Below, one piece after another: positions 10,166 to 18,999 of a stretch of DNA of 52,359 nucleotides. The notes beneath the pieces are model-generated. The model was not told the DNA's origin and did no database searches. It worked only from the letters and a program-made list of their open reading frames with translations. Made by a program: the position numbers and the translations under genes. Numbering within the stretch: position 1 is the stretch's first letter; each line of letters begins with the position of its first letter. This DNA comes from Mycolicibacterium peregrinum (GTDB lineage: Bacteria > Actinomycetota > Actinomycetes > Mycobacteriales > Mycobacteriaceae): assembly GCF_001665625.1 (NCBI RefSeq), contig NZ_LZSY01000085.1, forward strand, positions 1 through 52,359, written 5' to 3'.

Positions 10166-10870
10166 GTGATCGACATCGCCCTCCCTGAGGCTACGACCAA
10201 TCTGGCGCTCATGCCGGATTTCATGGATCCGCTGCACCTCATCGGATCCTTCGGCACCTGGGCCCTGGTGGGCATCCTCGTCGTCGTCTTCGTCGAGTCC
10301 GGGGTGCTGTTCCCGGTCCTTCCCGGCGACTCGTTGTTGTTCGTCGCGGGCATGCTCGCCGCGGGCACCGCCGCCCAGGGAACGGCAGTGGACGCCAACT
10401 TCGCGCTCTGGCAGCTACTGGTGTTCATCCCGCTGGCGGCCATCCTCGGCGGCCAGGCCGGCTACCTCATCGGCCGGTTCATCGGCGTCGAGATGTTCAA
10501 GCCCGACGCCCGGGTCCTCAAGCAGAAGTACCTCGACGAGGCCCACGCGTTCTTCGAGCAGCGCGGCCCGTTCGCGATCGTCATCGCCCGGTTCGTGCCG
10601 ATTGTGCGCACCCTGGCACCGATCGTCGCCGGGGCCGCCAAGATGCGTTATTCGGTGTTCACCACGTTCAACGTGCTGGGCGCGATCGTGTGGGGTGTCG
10701 GCCTCGTCCTGCTCGGCTACTGGCTGGGCCAGTTCGAGATCATCCAGAAGCTGCTCGAGCCGATCTTCATCCTGATCGTCGTGGCCTCGGTGGCGCCGAT
10801 GTTCTACGAGTGGTTCAAGCGCCGCCGGGCCGCCAAGAAGGGCACCGAGCAGGTTCAGCCGAACCCCTAA
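10166..10870 (+). CDS. DedA family membrane protein (Rv0364 orthologue)
   Basis: 234 residues. DedA/SNARE-associated motifs are clear: FVESGVLFPVLPGDSLLF in the first re-entrant segment, then GQAGYLIGRFIG and ARFVPIVRTLAPIVAG. Members are proton-motive-force dependent lipid-carrier flippases (undecaprenyl phosphate or phosphatidylethanolamine); that role is by family. GTG 10166 follows TACCCT (10152-10157) by eight bases, consistent with a leaderless transcript divergent from fba. Its stop interlocks with that of the convergent LLM gene (CTAA, 10867-10870). Confidence 0.9.
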   Translation: MIDIALPEATTNLALMPDFMDPLHLIGSFGTWALVGILVVVFVESGVLFPVLPGDSLLFVAGMLAAGTAAQGTAVDANFALWQLLVFIPLAAILGGQAGYLIGRFIGVEMFKPDARVLKQKYLDEAHAFFEQRGPFAIVIARFVPIVRTLAPIVAGAAKMRYSVFTTFNVLGAIVWGVGLVLLGYWLGQFEIIQKLLEPIFILIVVASVAPMFYEWFKRRRAAKKGTEQVQPNP

Positions 10871-11766
10871 CCGAAACCCAACGCGGCGGCCAGTTCACGC
10901 AGGGCCGGACGCGGATCGGCCGTCGGGTTTTCCCCCAGCGCCTGAACGACGACGTGGTCGGCGCCGGCATCCAGGTGGGCGGTGATCACCGCTGCCGCCT
11001 GATCGGCCGAACCCATGCCGACAAGTCCGCGCACCAGCCGGTCCGAGCCGCCCCGCACCAGGTCGGATTCGTCGAAACCCTGCCGCAGCCACGAGTTTCG
11101 GTAGTTGGGCAGCCCGCTGTACACCTCAAGGTGCTTGTGCGCCCGAGCCAGCTGGTCGGCGTCGTCACCACCGATCGCGACCGCCTGCTCGGACACCACC
11201 CAGCGGTCCGGGCCGAGGAGCTCGCGCGTCGTCGCGGTGTGCTCGGGCGTGACCAGGTAGGGGTGTGCACCGTCGGCGTGGGTGCCGGACAACTCGATCA
11301 TCTTCGGGCCGAGTGCAGCCAGCAGCCGGGGCGGGCGCCCGACGCCCGGTTCGATCTGCTCGGGCACCGCGGCCATCCGCTCCAGGTAGGTGCGCATCGT
11401 GGCCAGGGGCTTGGCGTAGGTGCCACCCAGTCCGTGCTCGACGAGAGGTCCGTGGCTGACGCCCAGCCCGAGCACGAACCTGCCCGGGTAGAGCGCCGTG
11501 AGAGTGCGTGCCCCCGACTCGGCCGCCGACGGCACCCGGACGTGGATGTTGGCGATGCCGGTGCCCACCACGAGGCGTTCGGTGGCGGCCAGGAACGCCG
11601 CTGACTGGGTGAGAGCCTCCTTACCGACCACTTCCGGAAGGAACAACGAGCCGAAGCCGAGAGCTTCGATGTCCCGGGCAACCTGCTGCGCGTCCGGCAT
11701 CGACCAGGTGTCGCTGGCCCACCACACACCGATCTGGCTCGGGAAATCGATCTTGGCTCGTGTCAC
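10867..11766 (-). CDS. F420-dependent LLM-class oxidoreductase
   Basis: 299 residues in the luciferase-like monooxygenase fold; IGVWWASDTWSMPDAQQVA at the N-terminus and PGRFVLGLGVSHG in the middle are characteristic of the mycobacterial subfamily often named TIGR03620. Coenzyme F420 use is inferred from subfamily and genus. The GTG start overlaps the xdhC stop by GTGA, so it is the last gene of a GntR-XdhC-LLM operon. The substrate is unknown; the XdhC neighbour hints at a redox/molybdenum-related role, but that is only association. Confidence 0.85.
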   Translation of the reverse strand: MTRAKIDFPSQIGVWWASDTWSMPDAQQVARDIEALGFGSLFLPEVVGKEALTQSAAFLAATERLVVGTGIANIHVRVPSAAESGARTLTALYPGRFVLGLGVSHGPLVEHGLGGTYAKPLATMRTYLERMAAVPEQIEPGVGRPPRLLAALGPKMIELSGTHADGAHPYLVTPEHTATTRELLGPDRWVVSEQAVAIGGDDADQLARAHKHLEVYSGLPNYRNSWLRQGFDESDLVRGGSDRLVRGLVGMGSADQAAAVITAHLDAGADHVVVQALGENPTADPRPALRELAAALGFG

Positions 11767-12914
11767 TGACCACTCCTCAATTCACTCGGTTCGTTGTGTT
11801 CGTGATGAATACGGCCACCAGTGTCCGCCAACGGTGTGCCGGTGCCGCCCCAGCGTTGGGCGATGATCTCGGCCGCGATCGACACCGCGGTCTCTTCGGG
11901 CGTCCTGGCGCCCAGGTCCAGTCCGATCGGACTCGACAGCCTCGCGAGCTCTTCGTCGGTCAGGCCGACTTCGCGCAGCCGGGCGATCCGGTCGTCATGA
12001 GTGCGCCGCGAGCCCATCGCACCGACGTAGCCGATCTCAGGCAATCGCAGCGCCACTTCGAGCAGCGGCACGTCGAACTTCGGATCGTGGGTGAGCAGGC
12101 AGATGACCGTGCGGCCGTCGATCGCGCCGGTGGCGGCCTGCGCGGCCAGGTACCGGTTGGGCCAGTCGACGACGACCTCGTCTGCGGTCGGGAAGCGGGC
12201 CGCGGTGGCGAAGACGGGGCGCGCGTCGCACACCGTGACGTGGTAGCCGAGCAATGAGCCCTGACGGGCGACGGCCGCCGCGAAGTCGATGGCACCGAAC
12301 ACCAGCATCCGCGGCGGTGGCGCGAAGCTCGCGACGAACACCTCCATGCCCTCGCCGCGGCGCTCACCGTCGGGGCCGAATGTCAGGACCGCACTGCGGC
12401 CGGTGGCGAGCAGACCGCGCGCATCATCGGTGACCGCGCTGTCCGCGCGGGTCGAGCCGAGTGTGCCGGTGACCTCGCCGGTGCGGATGACCAGTCGGCG
12501 GCCCAGCCATGCGGGATCGGGATGCGCGATGACCGTCGCGGTCGCGACGGGCCGATGGGCCTCGATGTCGTCGACCAGAGCCTGCAGCTCTGGGAACGTC
12601 CGCTTCGACACCGGCTCGACGAACACATCGAGGATGCCGCCGCAGGTCAGGCCCACGGCGAAGGCGTCGTCGTCACTGACTCCGTAACGCTGCAGCACCG
12701 GCACGCCCTCGGCGACGACCTCACCGGCGAGTTCGTACACCGCACCTTCGACGCAGCCACCGGATACCGAACCGGTCACCGTGCCGTCGGGGGCCACCAC
12801 CATCGACGCCCCGGCGGGCCGCGGTGCGGAACGGAACGTGCGCACCACCGTCGCGAGGCCCACGGTGCCACCGGCACGCCAAACCGACAGTGCATCGGCG
12901 AGCACGTCTCTCAC
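11763..12914 (-). CDS. XdhC/CoxI family protein (molybdoenzyme maturation factor)
   Basis: 383 residues from GTG 12914 (product starts MRDVLADALSVWRAGG). The N-terminal XdhC_CoxI domain shows GSVSGGCVEGAVYE with the conserved cysteine; the C-terminal Rossmann domain shows LVFGAIDFAAAVARQGS and VCDARPVFATAARFP, then GYVGAMGSRRTHDDR. XdhC proteins insert sulfurated Mo cofactor into xanthine-dehydrogenase-type enzymes. No molybdoenzyme gene is in the window, so the client is unknown. An upstream ATG at 12944 is possible, but the shorter start matches the family's usual N-terminus. Confidence 0.85.
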   Translation of the reverse strand: MRDVLADALSVWRAGGTVGLATVVRTFRSAPRPAGASMVVAPDGTVTGSVSGGCVEGAVYELAGEVVAEGVPVLQRYGVSDDDAFAVGLTCGGILDVFVEPVSKRTFPELQALVDDIEAHRPVATATVIAHPDPAWLGRRLVIRTGEVTGTLGSTRADSAVTDDARGLLATGRSAVLTFGPDGERRGEGMEVFVASFAPPPRMLVFGAIDFAAAVARQGSLLGYHVTVCDARPVFATAARFPTADEVVVDWPNRYLAAQAATGAIDGRTVICLLTHDPKFDVPLLEVALRLPEIGYVGAMGSRRTHDDRIARLREVGLTDEELARLSSPIGLDLGARTPEETAVSIAAEIIAQRWGGTGTPLADTGGRIHHEHNEPSELRSGQ

Positions 12915-12977
12915 GATGACCAAAGTAGCCCGGGCTGGGCACATGCTCAGTTTCGGGTCGCACGTCCCGAAGGCAAG

Positions 12978-13661
12978 TCAGCTACCGACCGCGTGCAGAT
13001 GGCGTTCGTGCACGTCGAGCCCGTAGATCGCGGCACGGGTCGCCGCACCGTGGTCGCCTCGTTGGATCGCCTGAAACAGATCGGTGTGGAAATCCCGGTA
13101 TGCATCCTCGGGAACGCCCATGCACAACGCGCCGTGAGCCGGGTCGCGCATGGCATTTTCGAAAGAGCTGTAGAAATCGAGCAGCAGCGTGTTGTGCGAG
13201 GCGCGGGCCACACCGATGTGGAAGGCGACGTCGTGTTCGATGAACGCGTCCAGGTCAGCCCTGGCCTTCGCGGACCGACGTCCATGGAGGGCGACACGCA
13301 GCGCATCGATATCGGCCGCCGAGCGGTTCGTGGCAGCTTCGCGCGCGGCGAGCACTTCGAGCGTATGGCGCACCAACTGCACCTCGTCGCGATCCGCGGT
13401 GTCGACCACGCGCTGCAGCGCCACTGTCGTCTCGTCCTCGGCGACCACGTAGGTGCCGTCACCCTGCCGCGATTCGAGCAAGCCGAGCTGGACGAGCGAC
13501 CGCACCGCCTCGCGGACCGATGGGCGGCTCACCCCCAGTGCCTCAACAAGTTTCGCCTCGGTGGGGATCTTGCTCCCGACCGGCCAACCACCCTTGCGAA
13601 TCTCGTCGCGCAATCTGTCGACGACCACGTCGACTATGGAGGTCCGTGCGACCCGTTCCAT
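12978..13661 (-). CDS. GntR-family (FadR/FCD subfamily) transcriptional regulator
   Basis: 227 residues. The winged-helix domain spans about residues 8-78 (GSKIPTEAKLVEALGVSRPSVREAVRSL). The remainder is an all-helical FCD ligand-binding domain with Asp/His ligands such as DLDAFIEHDVAFHIGVARASHN (metal-binding FCD pattern). Such proteins usually sense organic acids. It heads the operon with xdhC and the LLM oxidoreductase. A textbook FadR-subfamily operator lies 45 bases upstream, suggesting autoregulation. Confidence 0.92.
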   Translation of the reverse strand: MERVARTSIVDVVVDRLRDEIRKGGWPVGSKIPTEAKLVEALGVSRPSVREAVRSLVQLGLLESRQGDGTYVVAEDETTVALQRVVDTADRDEVQLVRHTLEVLAAREAATNRSAADIDALRVALHGRRSAKARADLDAFIEHDVAFHIGVARASHNTLLLDFYSSFENAMRDPAHGALCMGVPEDAYRDFHTDLFQAIQRGDHGAATRAAIYGLDVHERHLHAVGS

Positions 13662-13705
13662 TCACGACCTACTTCACACATTCGTCAGACAGCTACACGG
13701 CCATT

Positions 13706-13718
13706 ATGGTCTGACCAT
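13706..13718. promoter_or_regulatory. FadR-subfamily GntR operator upstream of the GntR gene
   Basis: ATGGTCTGACCAT is a perfect 13-base palindrome around a central T and contains TGGT-N3-ACCA, the consensus half-site arrangement of FadR-subfamily regulators. It lies 45 bases before the GntR start in the short gap to the GH76 gene. A wider inverted repeat shares it: GTCAGAC at 13684-13690 against GTCTGAC at 13709-13715. Autoregulation of the GntR-xdhC-LLM operon is inferred. Confidence 0.7.
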
Positions 13719-13753
13719 TTTTCTATTTGGTAGGCAGGTCTTGCCGGCGGGGA

Positions 13754-14854
13754 TCACCCGGCGAGGGTATGCGCCGCCTCCATGAGCATCCACCCCGAAA
13801 CCTGAACTGACAGATCACGTTCCGGGATCGCCGACGCGTTCACCGCGCCGTCGACGAACTGCGCTTCCTGACCTTCGGCCCCGGGCACCTCGGCGGTGCG
13901 ATCCCAGAACGGTCCGAACAGCGGGAGCCCGTCGACGTTCTGCCGGTTGTCCCATGCCGCCTGTGCGGACTTGAGCACGAGCGACCGGGCCGTATCGCGC
14001 GCGGCCTGATCTTGTGCGTCGTCCCCCGGCAACATGGTGGCCACCAGCGCCAGGTACCGCGCCAGGATGCTGTTGAACAAGCCACCGTCGCCCCCGCCGG
14101 CGCCCTTGATGACACCGTCGGTGGCCATTTCCTTGTCCACCGCGGTCACCAGACGCCGGACCCTTTCGGCGTGCCGGGTGTCGCCGGTCCGCACCGCCAG
14201 TTCGACCTCCAACCCGAGCACCACGCCCTGGCAGTAGGTGTACTGCGCACGCACCATCGAGCCGGCCTTGATGCCGTCGAACACCAGGTGGGTCTCCGGA
14301 TCGATCAGGGTGTCGTCGATCCAGTCCGCCATCTGCTGGGCCCGGCGCAGTCGATCGTCATAACGGGCCAGGAAGATCCCCGCCGGACCATTGGCCGGGG
14401 CATTGAAGAACTGGTCCTGCTTGCGCCATGGGATGCCGCCGCCGTCCTCGGGCACCCAGGCATCCACGAACTGCGCGCACAACTTCCTGAGCGCATGGGC
14501 TTTTTCCACCCCCACCAGGCGACCGGCCCGCTCGAGGGCCAATGCCAGCCAGGCCATGTCGTCGTAATAACTGTTGGTCCAAGACAGGTTGTTGCGCATC
14601 CAGTGCCCACGGATCTGCCGTTCGATACGGGTTTTCCGCTCGGGCTGCGGATCACGCACCTGCGCATCGACCAGGGTGTCCAGCAGATGCGCCTGCCACC
14701 AGTAGTGCCACGTTCCGAACTTTCGGTACTTCTTGGTCGCCGGCCAGGCCACCACTCCGAGTTGGGTACCCGGCAGACCCCAGAGCTTGGTCAGGTGTCG
14801 TTGGGTGATCGCAGCTTCGGCGCTGGCCGCACGGTTAGCCCATAGCTGATCCAT
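13754..14854 (-). CDS. Glycoside hydrolase family 76 protein (Rv0365c orthologue)
   Basis: 366 residues, no signal peptide. GH76 alpha-1,6-mannanases use a paired Asp: here SYYDDMAWLALAL places D98-D99. Other (alpha/alpha)6-barrel signatures include TWHYWWQAHLLD near the N-terminus, YTYCQGVVLG and the C-terminal SVQVSGWMLMEAAH. The substrate would be an alpha-1,6-mannan backbone such as that of mycobacterial lipomannan; lack of an export signal suggests cytoplasmic action or a non-classical route. Function inferred from family. Confidence 0.85.
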   Translation of the reverse strand: MDQLWANRAASAEAAITQRHLTKLWGLPGTQLGVVAWPATKKYRKFGTWHYWWQAHLLDTLVDAQVRDPQPERKTRIERQIRGHWMRNNLSWTNSYYDDMAWLALALERAGRLVGVEKAHALRKLCAQFVDAWVPEDGGGIPWRKQDQFFNAPANGPAGIFLARYDDRLRRAQQMADWIDDTLIDPETHLVFDGIKAGSMVRAQYTYCQGVVLGLEVELAVRTGDTRHAERVRRLVTAVDKEMATDGVIKGAGGGDGGLFNSILARYLALVATMLPGDDAQDQAARDTARSLVLKSAQAAWDNRQNVDGLPLFGPFWDRTAEVPGAEGQEAQFVDGAVNASAIPERDLSVQVSGWMLMEAAHTLAG

Positions 14855-14923
14855 GTTGACGATCCTGCCTTACCAGGCGTTCGAATTGTCGGCATGTCGA
14901 GCAGTTTCCGGGCCTGCGTCAGG

Positions 14924-16129
14924 TCAGGATAGGTGGTCCGCCGGGCGCACCACCCGGCCATCGTGCAGGACAAGCAGCCGCTCGGGATGGCCGGCCACCG
15001 CCTCGGCCGGGTTTGCCGCGGCGATCACCACCAGGTCAGCTCGGTTGCCGGGGTGTACGCCGTAATCGGCGAGCCCGAGCGCGGCGGCTGCCGAGTCGGT
15101 GACCAGTGACGCGGCGTACCCGAGTTCGTCGTCAGTCATCAGGCCGCCTTCCAGGCCGATGATCGTGGCGCGTTCGAGCATGTCGCCCGTGCCGTATGAC
15201 CACCAGGCGTCGCGGATGTTGTCCGACCCGGCGAACACGAGCACACCGTGTTCACGCAGCCGTAGGACCGGCGGCATGGTCCCGGCCGGGCCGTTGGTCA
15301 TCAGCGATACCCCGGCGGCGGCCAGCGCCGTCGCGGTCCGGTCGACCGCAGCCTTGTCGACCGGACCCAGGCAATACGCGTGACTGACCGTCACTTTGCC
15401 CGCGAGCCCAAGGCTTTTCGTCCGCTCGGCGATCGCGTGGAGTTGCCTGGTGCCAAGCTCGCCGCCATCGTGGAGGTGGATGTCGATACCTGCCCCGTGT
15501 CGTTCGGCCAAACCGAACACCACGTCGAGCTGGCCGTCGACATCGCCGTCGAACCCGGCGGGATCGAGCCCGCCGATCAGGTCGGCCCCCTCGGACAGGG
15601 CCGCGTCGAGCAGGTCGGGCACGCCGGGAGCGGTGACAACGCCGCTCTGCGGGAACGCCACCAGTTGGATACTCAACTTGTCGCGCAACGATTCACGGAC
15701 CTCGAGCAGCTGATGCAGCCCGTCGAGCTTCACATCGGGGTCGATGTCGACGTGCGACCGGACATGTCCCGTGCCCAGCGACACCATGTGCTCGGCCAAC
15801 GCCGTCGCACGCAGCGCGACGGGTACCCCGATCCGGGCGCGCAGGTCACGTTCGTGCGCAATGCGTTCCCGCAACGACCCCGATGCGACGTGCGGCTGCC
15901 ACGGAGCACCCCAGAAGGTCTTGTCCAAATGGCAGTGGCCGTCGACGAATGCGGACAGCAACAAGGCACCGCCGCAGTCGATGGCGTGCCGGCCGGGTTG
16001 CGCCGGCGTCGAATCGGGTTGTCCGCGATCGACGATCGCCTCGATACGTCCGTCTCGCAGCGTGACATCGACCCGACGACCGTCGGGCAGTGTGGCGTCG
16101 ACGAGCGCGTCGAGCGCCGGGCCGGTCAC
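14924..16129 (-). CDS. CodA-like amidohydrolase (cytosine-deaminase family)
   Basis: 401 residues of the amidohydrolase superfamily. Metal-ligand motif H65-C-H67 lies in FVDGHCHLDKTFWG; GIDIHLHDGG, TVSHAYCLG and GSDNIRDAWW supply the later His/Asp residues as in cytosine/isoguanine deaminases. The exact substrate cannot be read and could be a pyrimidine, a purine analogue or another cyclic amide. It is divergent from the CynR-like gene, making it part of a cyanate-related cluster. The N-terminal composite domain (VTLRDGRIEAIVD) and C-terminal NRADLVVIAA are intact. Confidence 0.85.
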   Translation of the reverse strand: MTGPALDALVDATLPDGRRVDVTLRDGRIEAIVDRGQPDSTPAQPGRHAIDCGGALLLSAFVDGHCHLDKTFWGAPWQPHVASGSLRERIAHERDLRARIGVPVALRATALAEHMVSLGTGHVRSHVDIDPDVKLDGLHQLLEVRESLRDKLSIQLVAFPQSGVVTAPGVPDLLDAALSEGADLIGGLDPAGFDGDVDGQLDVVFGLAERHGAGIDIHLHDGGELGTRQLHAIAERTKSLGLAGKVTVSHAYCLGPVDKAAVDRTATALAAAGVSLMTNGPAGTMPPVLRLREHGVLVFAGSDNIRDAWWSYGTGDMLERATIIGLEGGLMTDDELGYAASLVTDSAAAALGLADYGVHPGNRADLVVIAAANPAEAVAGHPERLLVLHDGRVVRPADHLS

Positions 16130-16352
16130 GACGGCTCCGAAGTGAGCGGTTGCGGGTTAGCGAAAATGCCTCGGTTCCATGGCAATCTGGCACCGAGGAA
16201 GGATGGCGAGAACGTCGCGAAGTCAACCGCGGCCGGGGCGCAGCGGAAGGCACGAAAGGAATCAGGCATGGCTCCAACCTGCCTTGTTCGAACCATAGTG
16301 TCCAAGACGCATTTCTCATCGCAGCAATAGACGCCACCTATACATTGGGCCG
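16130..16352. promoter_or_regulatory. Divergent promoter region between the CodA-like and cynR-like genes
   Basis: 223 bases without a gene. The clearest signal is TACATT at 16341-16346, six bases before the ATG of the LysR gene, a leaderless -10 box; TATACA overlaps it. A LysR-type T-N11-A box is likely by family, but I could not pick one confidently. No repeat or RNA was seen. Confidence 0.45.
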
Positions 16353-17243
16353 ATGGAGTTGCGTCACCTCCGGTACCTGCTCGCCGTCGCCGACCACGGC
16401 AACTTCACCCGCGCCGCCGAGGCCCTGCATGTGTCGCAACCCACCTTGTCGCAGCAGATCAAGCAGCTCGAACGGGAAGTGGGAGTCCCGCTGCTCGACC
16501 GCTCGGGGCGCACCGTCCGGCTCACCGATGCCGGCGAGGCATACGCCCAGCACGGACGACTGGCCCTACAGGATCTGGACGCCGCCGAGCGGGCGGTCCA
16601 TGACGTACACGACCTGAGCCGCGGCCACCTGCGGATCGCGATGACACCGACCATCACCGCGTATCTCATCGGTCCGCTGGTGCGCCAGTTCCACGCCGAG
16701 CACCCCGGTGTCACCCTCACGGTCATCGAGACCACTCAGGACCTGATCGAAGCCGACCTGCTCGCCGACCGAGTCGACCTGGGCATCGCCTTCGCCGGCC
16801 CCCACGCTGCGGGGGTAGCCGCATCGGCGCTCTTCACCGAGACCCTCAGCCTGGTCGTGGGTGCCGCTCATCCTCTCCACCCGCGCGCCACGACGTTCGC
16901 CATCGCGGACCTTCCCGCCCAACCGTTGGCGTTGCTCAGCCGAGACTTCGCGACGCGCAACTACATCGACGAGTTCTTCGCCGCCCAGAACGTCACGCCC
17001 CGCATCGCGATCGAGGCGAACTCCATCAGCGCGCTGATCGAGTTCGTGCGCCTCGGCACGCTCGCCACGGTATTGCCGGACGCGATCACGCAGGCGCATG
17101 CCGACCTTTATCCGATCCGGCCCGTTCCGCCTCTTCCATCACGCGAGGTCGTACTCCTACACCGGTCGGCGGGATATCAGTCCGCCGCCGCGCGGGCGTT
17201 CAGCGCGATCGCGGTGCACTACTCCCACCATCACCAGCCATAG
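16353..17243 (+). CDS. cynR: LysR-type regulator, CynR-like
   Basis: 296 residues, standard LTTR length. The N-terminal helix-turn-helix FTRAAEALHVSQPTLSQQIKQLE is followed by PLLDRSGRTVRLTDAGE, and the C-terminal effector domain runs from about 90. It precedes cyanase directly, as E. coli cynR adjoins cynTS, and its sequence is close to CynR-type proteins, so cyanate-responsive control of the next gene is likely. Transcription appears leaderless. Here it lies in the same direction as cynS, not divergent as in E. coli. Confidence 0.85.
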   Translation: MELRHLRYLLAVADHGNFTRAAEALHVSQPTLSQQIKQLEREVGVPLLDRSGRTVRLTDAGEAYAQHGRLALQDLDAAERAVHDVHDLSRGHLRIAMTPTITAYLIGPLVRQFHAEHPGVTLTVIETTQDLIEADLLADRVDLGIAFAGPHAAGVAASALFTETLSLVVGAAHPLHPRATTFAIADLPAQPLALLSRDFATRNYIDEFFAAQNVTPRIAIEANSISALIEFVRLGTLATVLPDAITQAHADLYPIRPVPPLPSREVVLLHRSAGYQSAAARAFSAIAVHYSHHHQP

Positions 17244-17359
17244 ACACGAACTATCGCTCCGATGGAAATTAAGTATTGGACGCTATCGAAGTTCGCGCGC
17301 AGGGTGGTTGATATACCGCCGGTTTTCCAAGTCCGGCTCCCATCGAATGGAGTGAACCC

Positions 17360-17827
17360 ATGCACGCGCAGTTCGACCCGACCGCCCGCCAGGCCCTGGC
17401 CATCGCAGCGGTCGAGGCCAAGACCCGCAAGGATCTCACCTGGCAGCAGATCGCCGACGTTGCCGAGCTCTCAACGGCATTCGTGACCGCTGCCGTCCTC
17501 GGCCAGCACGCGCTGCCTGCCCAGTCGGCCGTCGCGGTTGCCGCATTATTGGGTCTCGACGACGACGCGGCAATGCTGCTGCAGACCATCCCGACCCGCG
17601 GTTCGATCCCCGGCGGTGTCCCCACCGACCCGACGATCTACCGCTTCTACGAGATGCTCCAGGTCTACGGCACGACGCTCAAGGCATTGGTTCACGAACA
17701 GTTCGGCGACGGCATCATCAGTGCCATCAACTTCAAGCTCGATGTGCGCAAGGTCGCCGATCCGGAGGGCGGGGAACGCGCCGTGATCACTTTGGACGGC
17801 AAATACCTTCCCACCAAACCTTTTTGA
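17360..17827 (+). CDS. cynS: Cyanate hydratase (cyanase)
   Basis: 155 residues against 156 in E. coli. Cyanase decomposes cyanate with bicarbonate to ammonia and two CO2. All three catalytic residues are present, shifted by one: R95 and E98 in IYRFYEMLQ and S121 in [11 protein letters not shown]. The N-terminal helical domain ([22 protein letters not shown]) resembles the usual helix-turn-helix-like domain. The ATG follows GGAGTGAAC. No carbonic anhydrase gene (cynT) accompanies it; a deaminase follows 25 bases downstream. Confidence 0.96.
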   Translation: MHAQFDPTARQALAIAAVEAKTRKDLTWQQIADVAELSTAFVTAAVLGQHALPAQSAVAVAALLGLDDDAAMLLQTIPTRGSIPGGVPTDPTIYRFYEMLQVYGTTLKALVHEQFGDGIISAINFKLDVRKVADPEGGERAVITLDGKYLPTKPF

Positions 17828-17852
17828 TCGAGTCCGAAATCGAGGAGGTCTC

Positions 17853-18380
17853 ATGGACTTCGCACAACACACCATCGACATCGCACGCCGGAACGTCACC
17901 GAGGGCGGCCGTCCGTTCGCCACCGTGATCGTCAAAGACGGTGCGATCCTGGCCGAGAGCCCGAACCTGGTTGCCCAGACCCATGATCCCACCGCGCACG
18001 CGGAGATCCTCGCGATCCGCAAGGCGTGCACCAAGCTCGGCACCGAGCACCTGACCGGTGCCACGATCTATGTCCTGGCCCAACCCTGCCCGGTGTGTCT
18101 GGGCTCGCTCTACTACTGCTCGCCGGACGAAGTCGTGTTCCTGACCACCCGGGACGCCTACGAACCACATTACGTCGACGATCGAAAGTACTTCGAGCTC
18201 AATACGTTCTACGACGAGTTCGCCAAGCCGTGGAATGAACGGCGCCTGCCGATGCGCTACGAACCGCGCGACTCCGCGGTCGATGTCTACAAGCTCTGGC
18301 AGGAGCGAAACGGTGGCGAACGCCGGGTGGCCGGAGTGCCCACCCCTACCAGGCCTGCGAAAAATCCGCGTGACGAGTGA
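17853..18380 (+). CDS. Zinc-dependent nucleoside/cytidine-type deaminase
   Basis: 175 residues. The deaminase zinc site is complete: H49-A-E51 in DPTAHAEILAIR and P-C79-P-V-C82 in AQPCPVCLGSLYY. The fold and length fit the guanine-deaminase/tRNA-adenosine-deaminase-like CMP/dCMP family, and the substrate cannot be specified. AGGAGG before the ATG is a strong ribosome site. It probably forms an operon with cynS. Its 3' end overlaps the convergent RNA methyltransferase gene by 35 bases, unusual for the window. Confidence 0.88.
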   Translation: MDFAQHTIDIARRNVTEGGRPFATVIVKDGAILAESPNLVAQTHDPTAHAEILAIRKACTKLGTEHLTGATIYVLAQPCPVCLGSLYYCSPDEVVFLTTRDAYEPHYVDDRKYFELNTFYDEFAKPWNERRLPMRYEPRDSAVDVYKLWQERNGGERRVAGVPTPTRPAKNPRDE

Positions 18381-18999
18381 TCCACGCGTGCATGGCAATT
18401 CCCGCGGCGACACCGGCGTTGATGCTGCGGGTCGAGCCGAACTGAGCGATCGAGACTGTGACGGCAGCCCCGCCCTGCGCCTCCGGCGTGATGCCCGGAC
18501 CCTCCTGACCGAAGATCAGCAGGCAGTCGCGGGGTAACTCGGTCTGCTCAAGACGTACGGCGCCGGGCACGTTGTCGACTGCGACGACGGTCAATCCGGC
18601 GTCGGCGGCGAACGCCAGCAGTTCGGCGGTGCTGTCGTGGTGGCACAACCGCTGATAGCGGTCGGTGACCATGGCGCCCCGTCGGTTCCAGCGGCGCTTC
18701 CCCACGATGTGCACGGTGTCGACCGCAAAGGCGTTGGCGGTGCGCACCACCGCACCGATGTTGGCGTCGTTGCCGAAGTTCTCGATCGCGATGTGCAGCC
18801 GGTGCCGCCGCCGGTCGATGTCGGCGATGATCGCCTCACGGGTCCAATACCGGTAGGCGTCAACGACATTGCGGGTATCGCCGTCGCGCAGTAGGTCGGG
18901 ATCGTAGCGCGCGGCTTCATCCCCGGAGGGTGGAGCGCCTACCCAGGGGCCCACGCCTGGGCTCTCGCCCCACTCGGTCGGGCCGACGGCGTCAGCCAC
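18346..18999 (-). CDS. TrmH/SpoU-family RNA methyltransferase (Rv0380c orthologue)
   Basis: 217 residues. SPOUT-family motifs are seen: AIENFGNDANIGAVVRTANAF (motif 1, N and R residues), LLIFGQEGPGITPE (motif 2) and VSIAQFGSTRSINAGVAAGIAM (motif 3, the knot). These enzymes 2'-O-methylate ribose in tRNA or rRNA using S-adenosylmethionine; the target is unknown. The first 50 residues are a variable Pro/Gly-rich extension. The GTG start overlaps the end of the lipoprotein gene by eight bases, so the two are likely cotranscribed. Confidence 0.9.
   Translation of the reverse strand: MADAVGPTEWGESPGVGPWVGAPPSGDEAARYDPDLLRDGDTRNVVDAYRYWTREAIIADIDRRRHRLHIAIENFGNDANIGAVVRTANAFAVDTVHIVGKRRWNRRGAMVTDRYQRLCHHDSTAELLAFAADAGLTVVAVDNVPGAVRLEQTELPRDCLLIFGQEGPGITPEAQGGAAVTVSIAQFGSTRSINAGVAAGIAMHAWITRHADFSQAW

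Noticed and set aside
17244..17359. Search for a CynR operator between cynR and cynS (CGAACT and AGTTCG about 40 bases apart)
   Set aside because: Spacing and composition do not fit a LysR T-N11-A box; may be chance.
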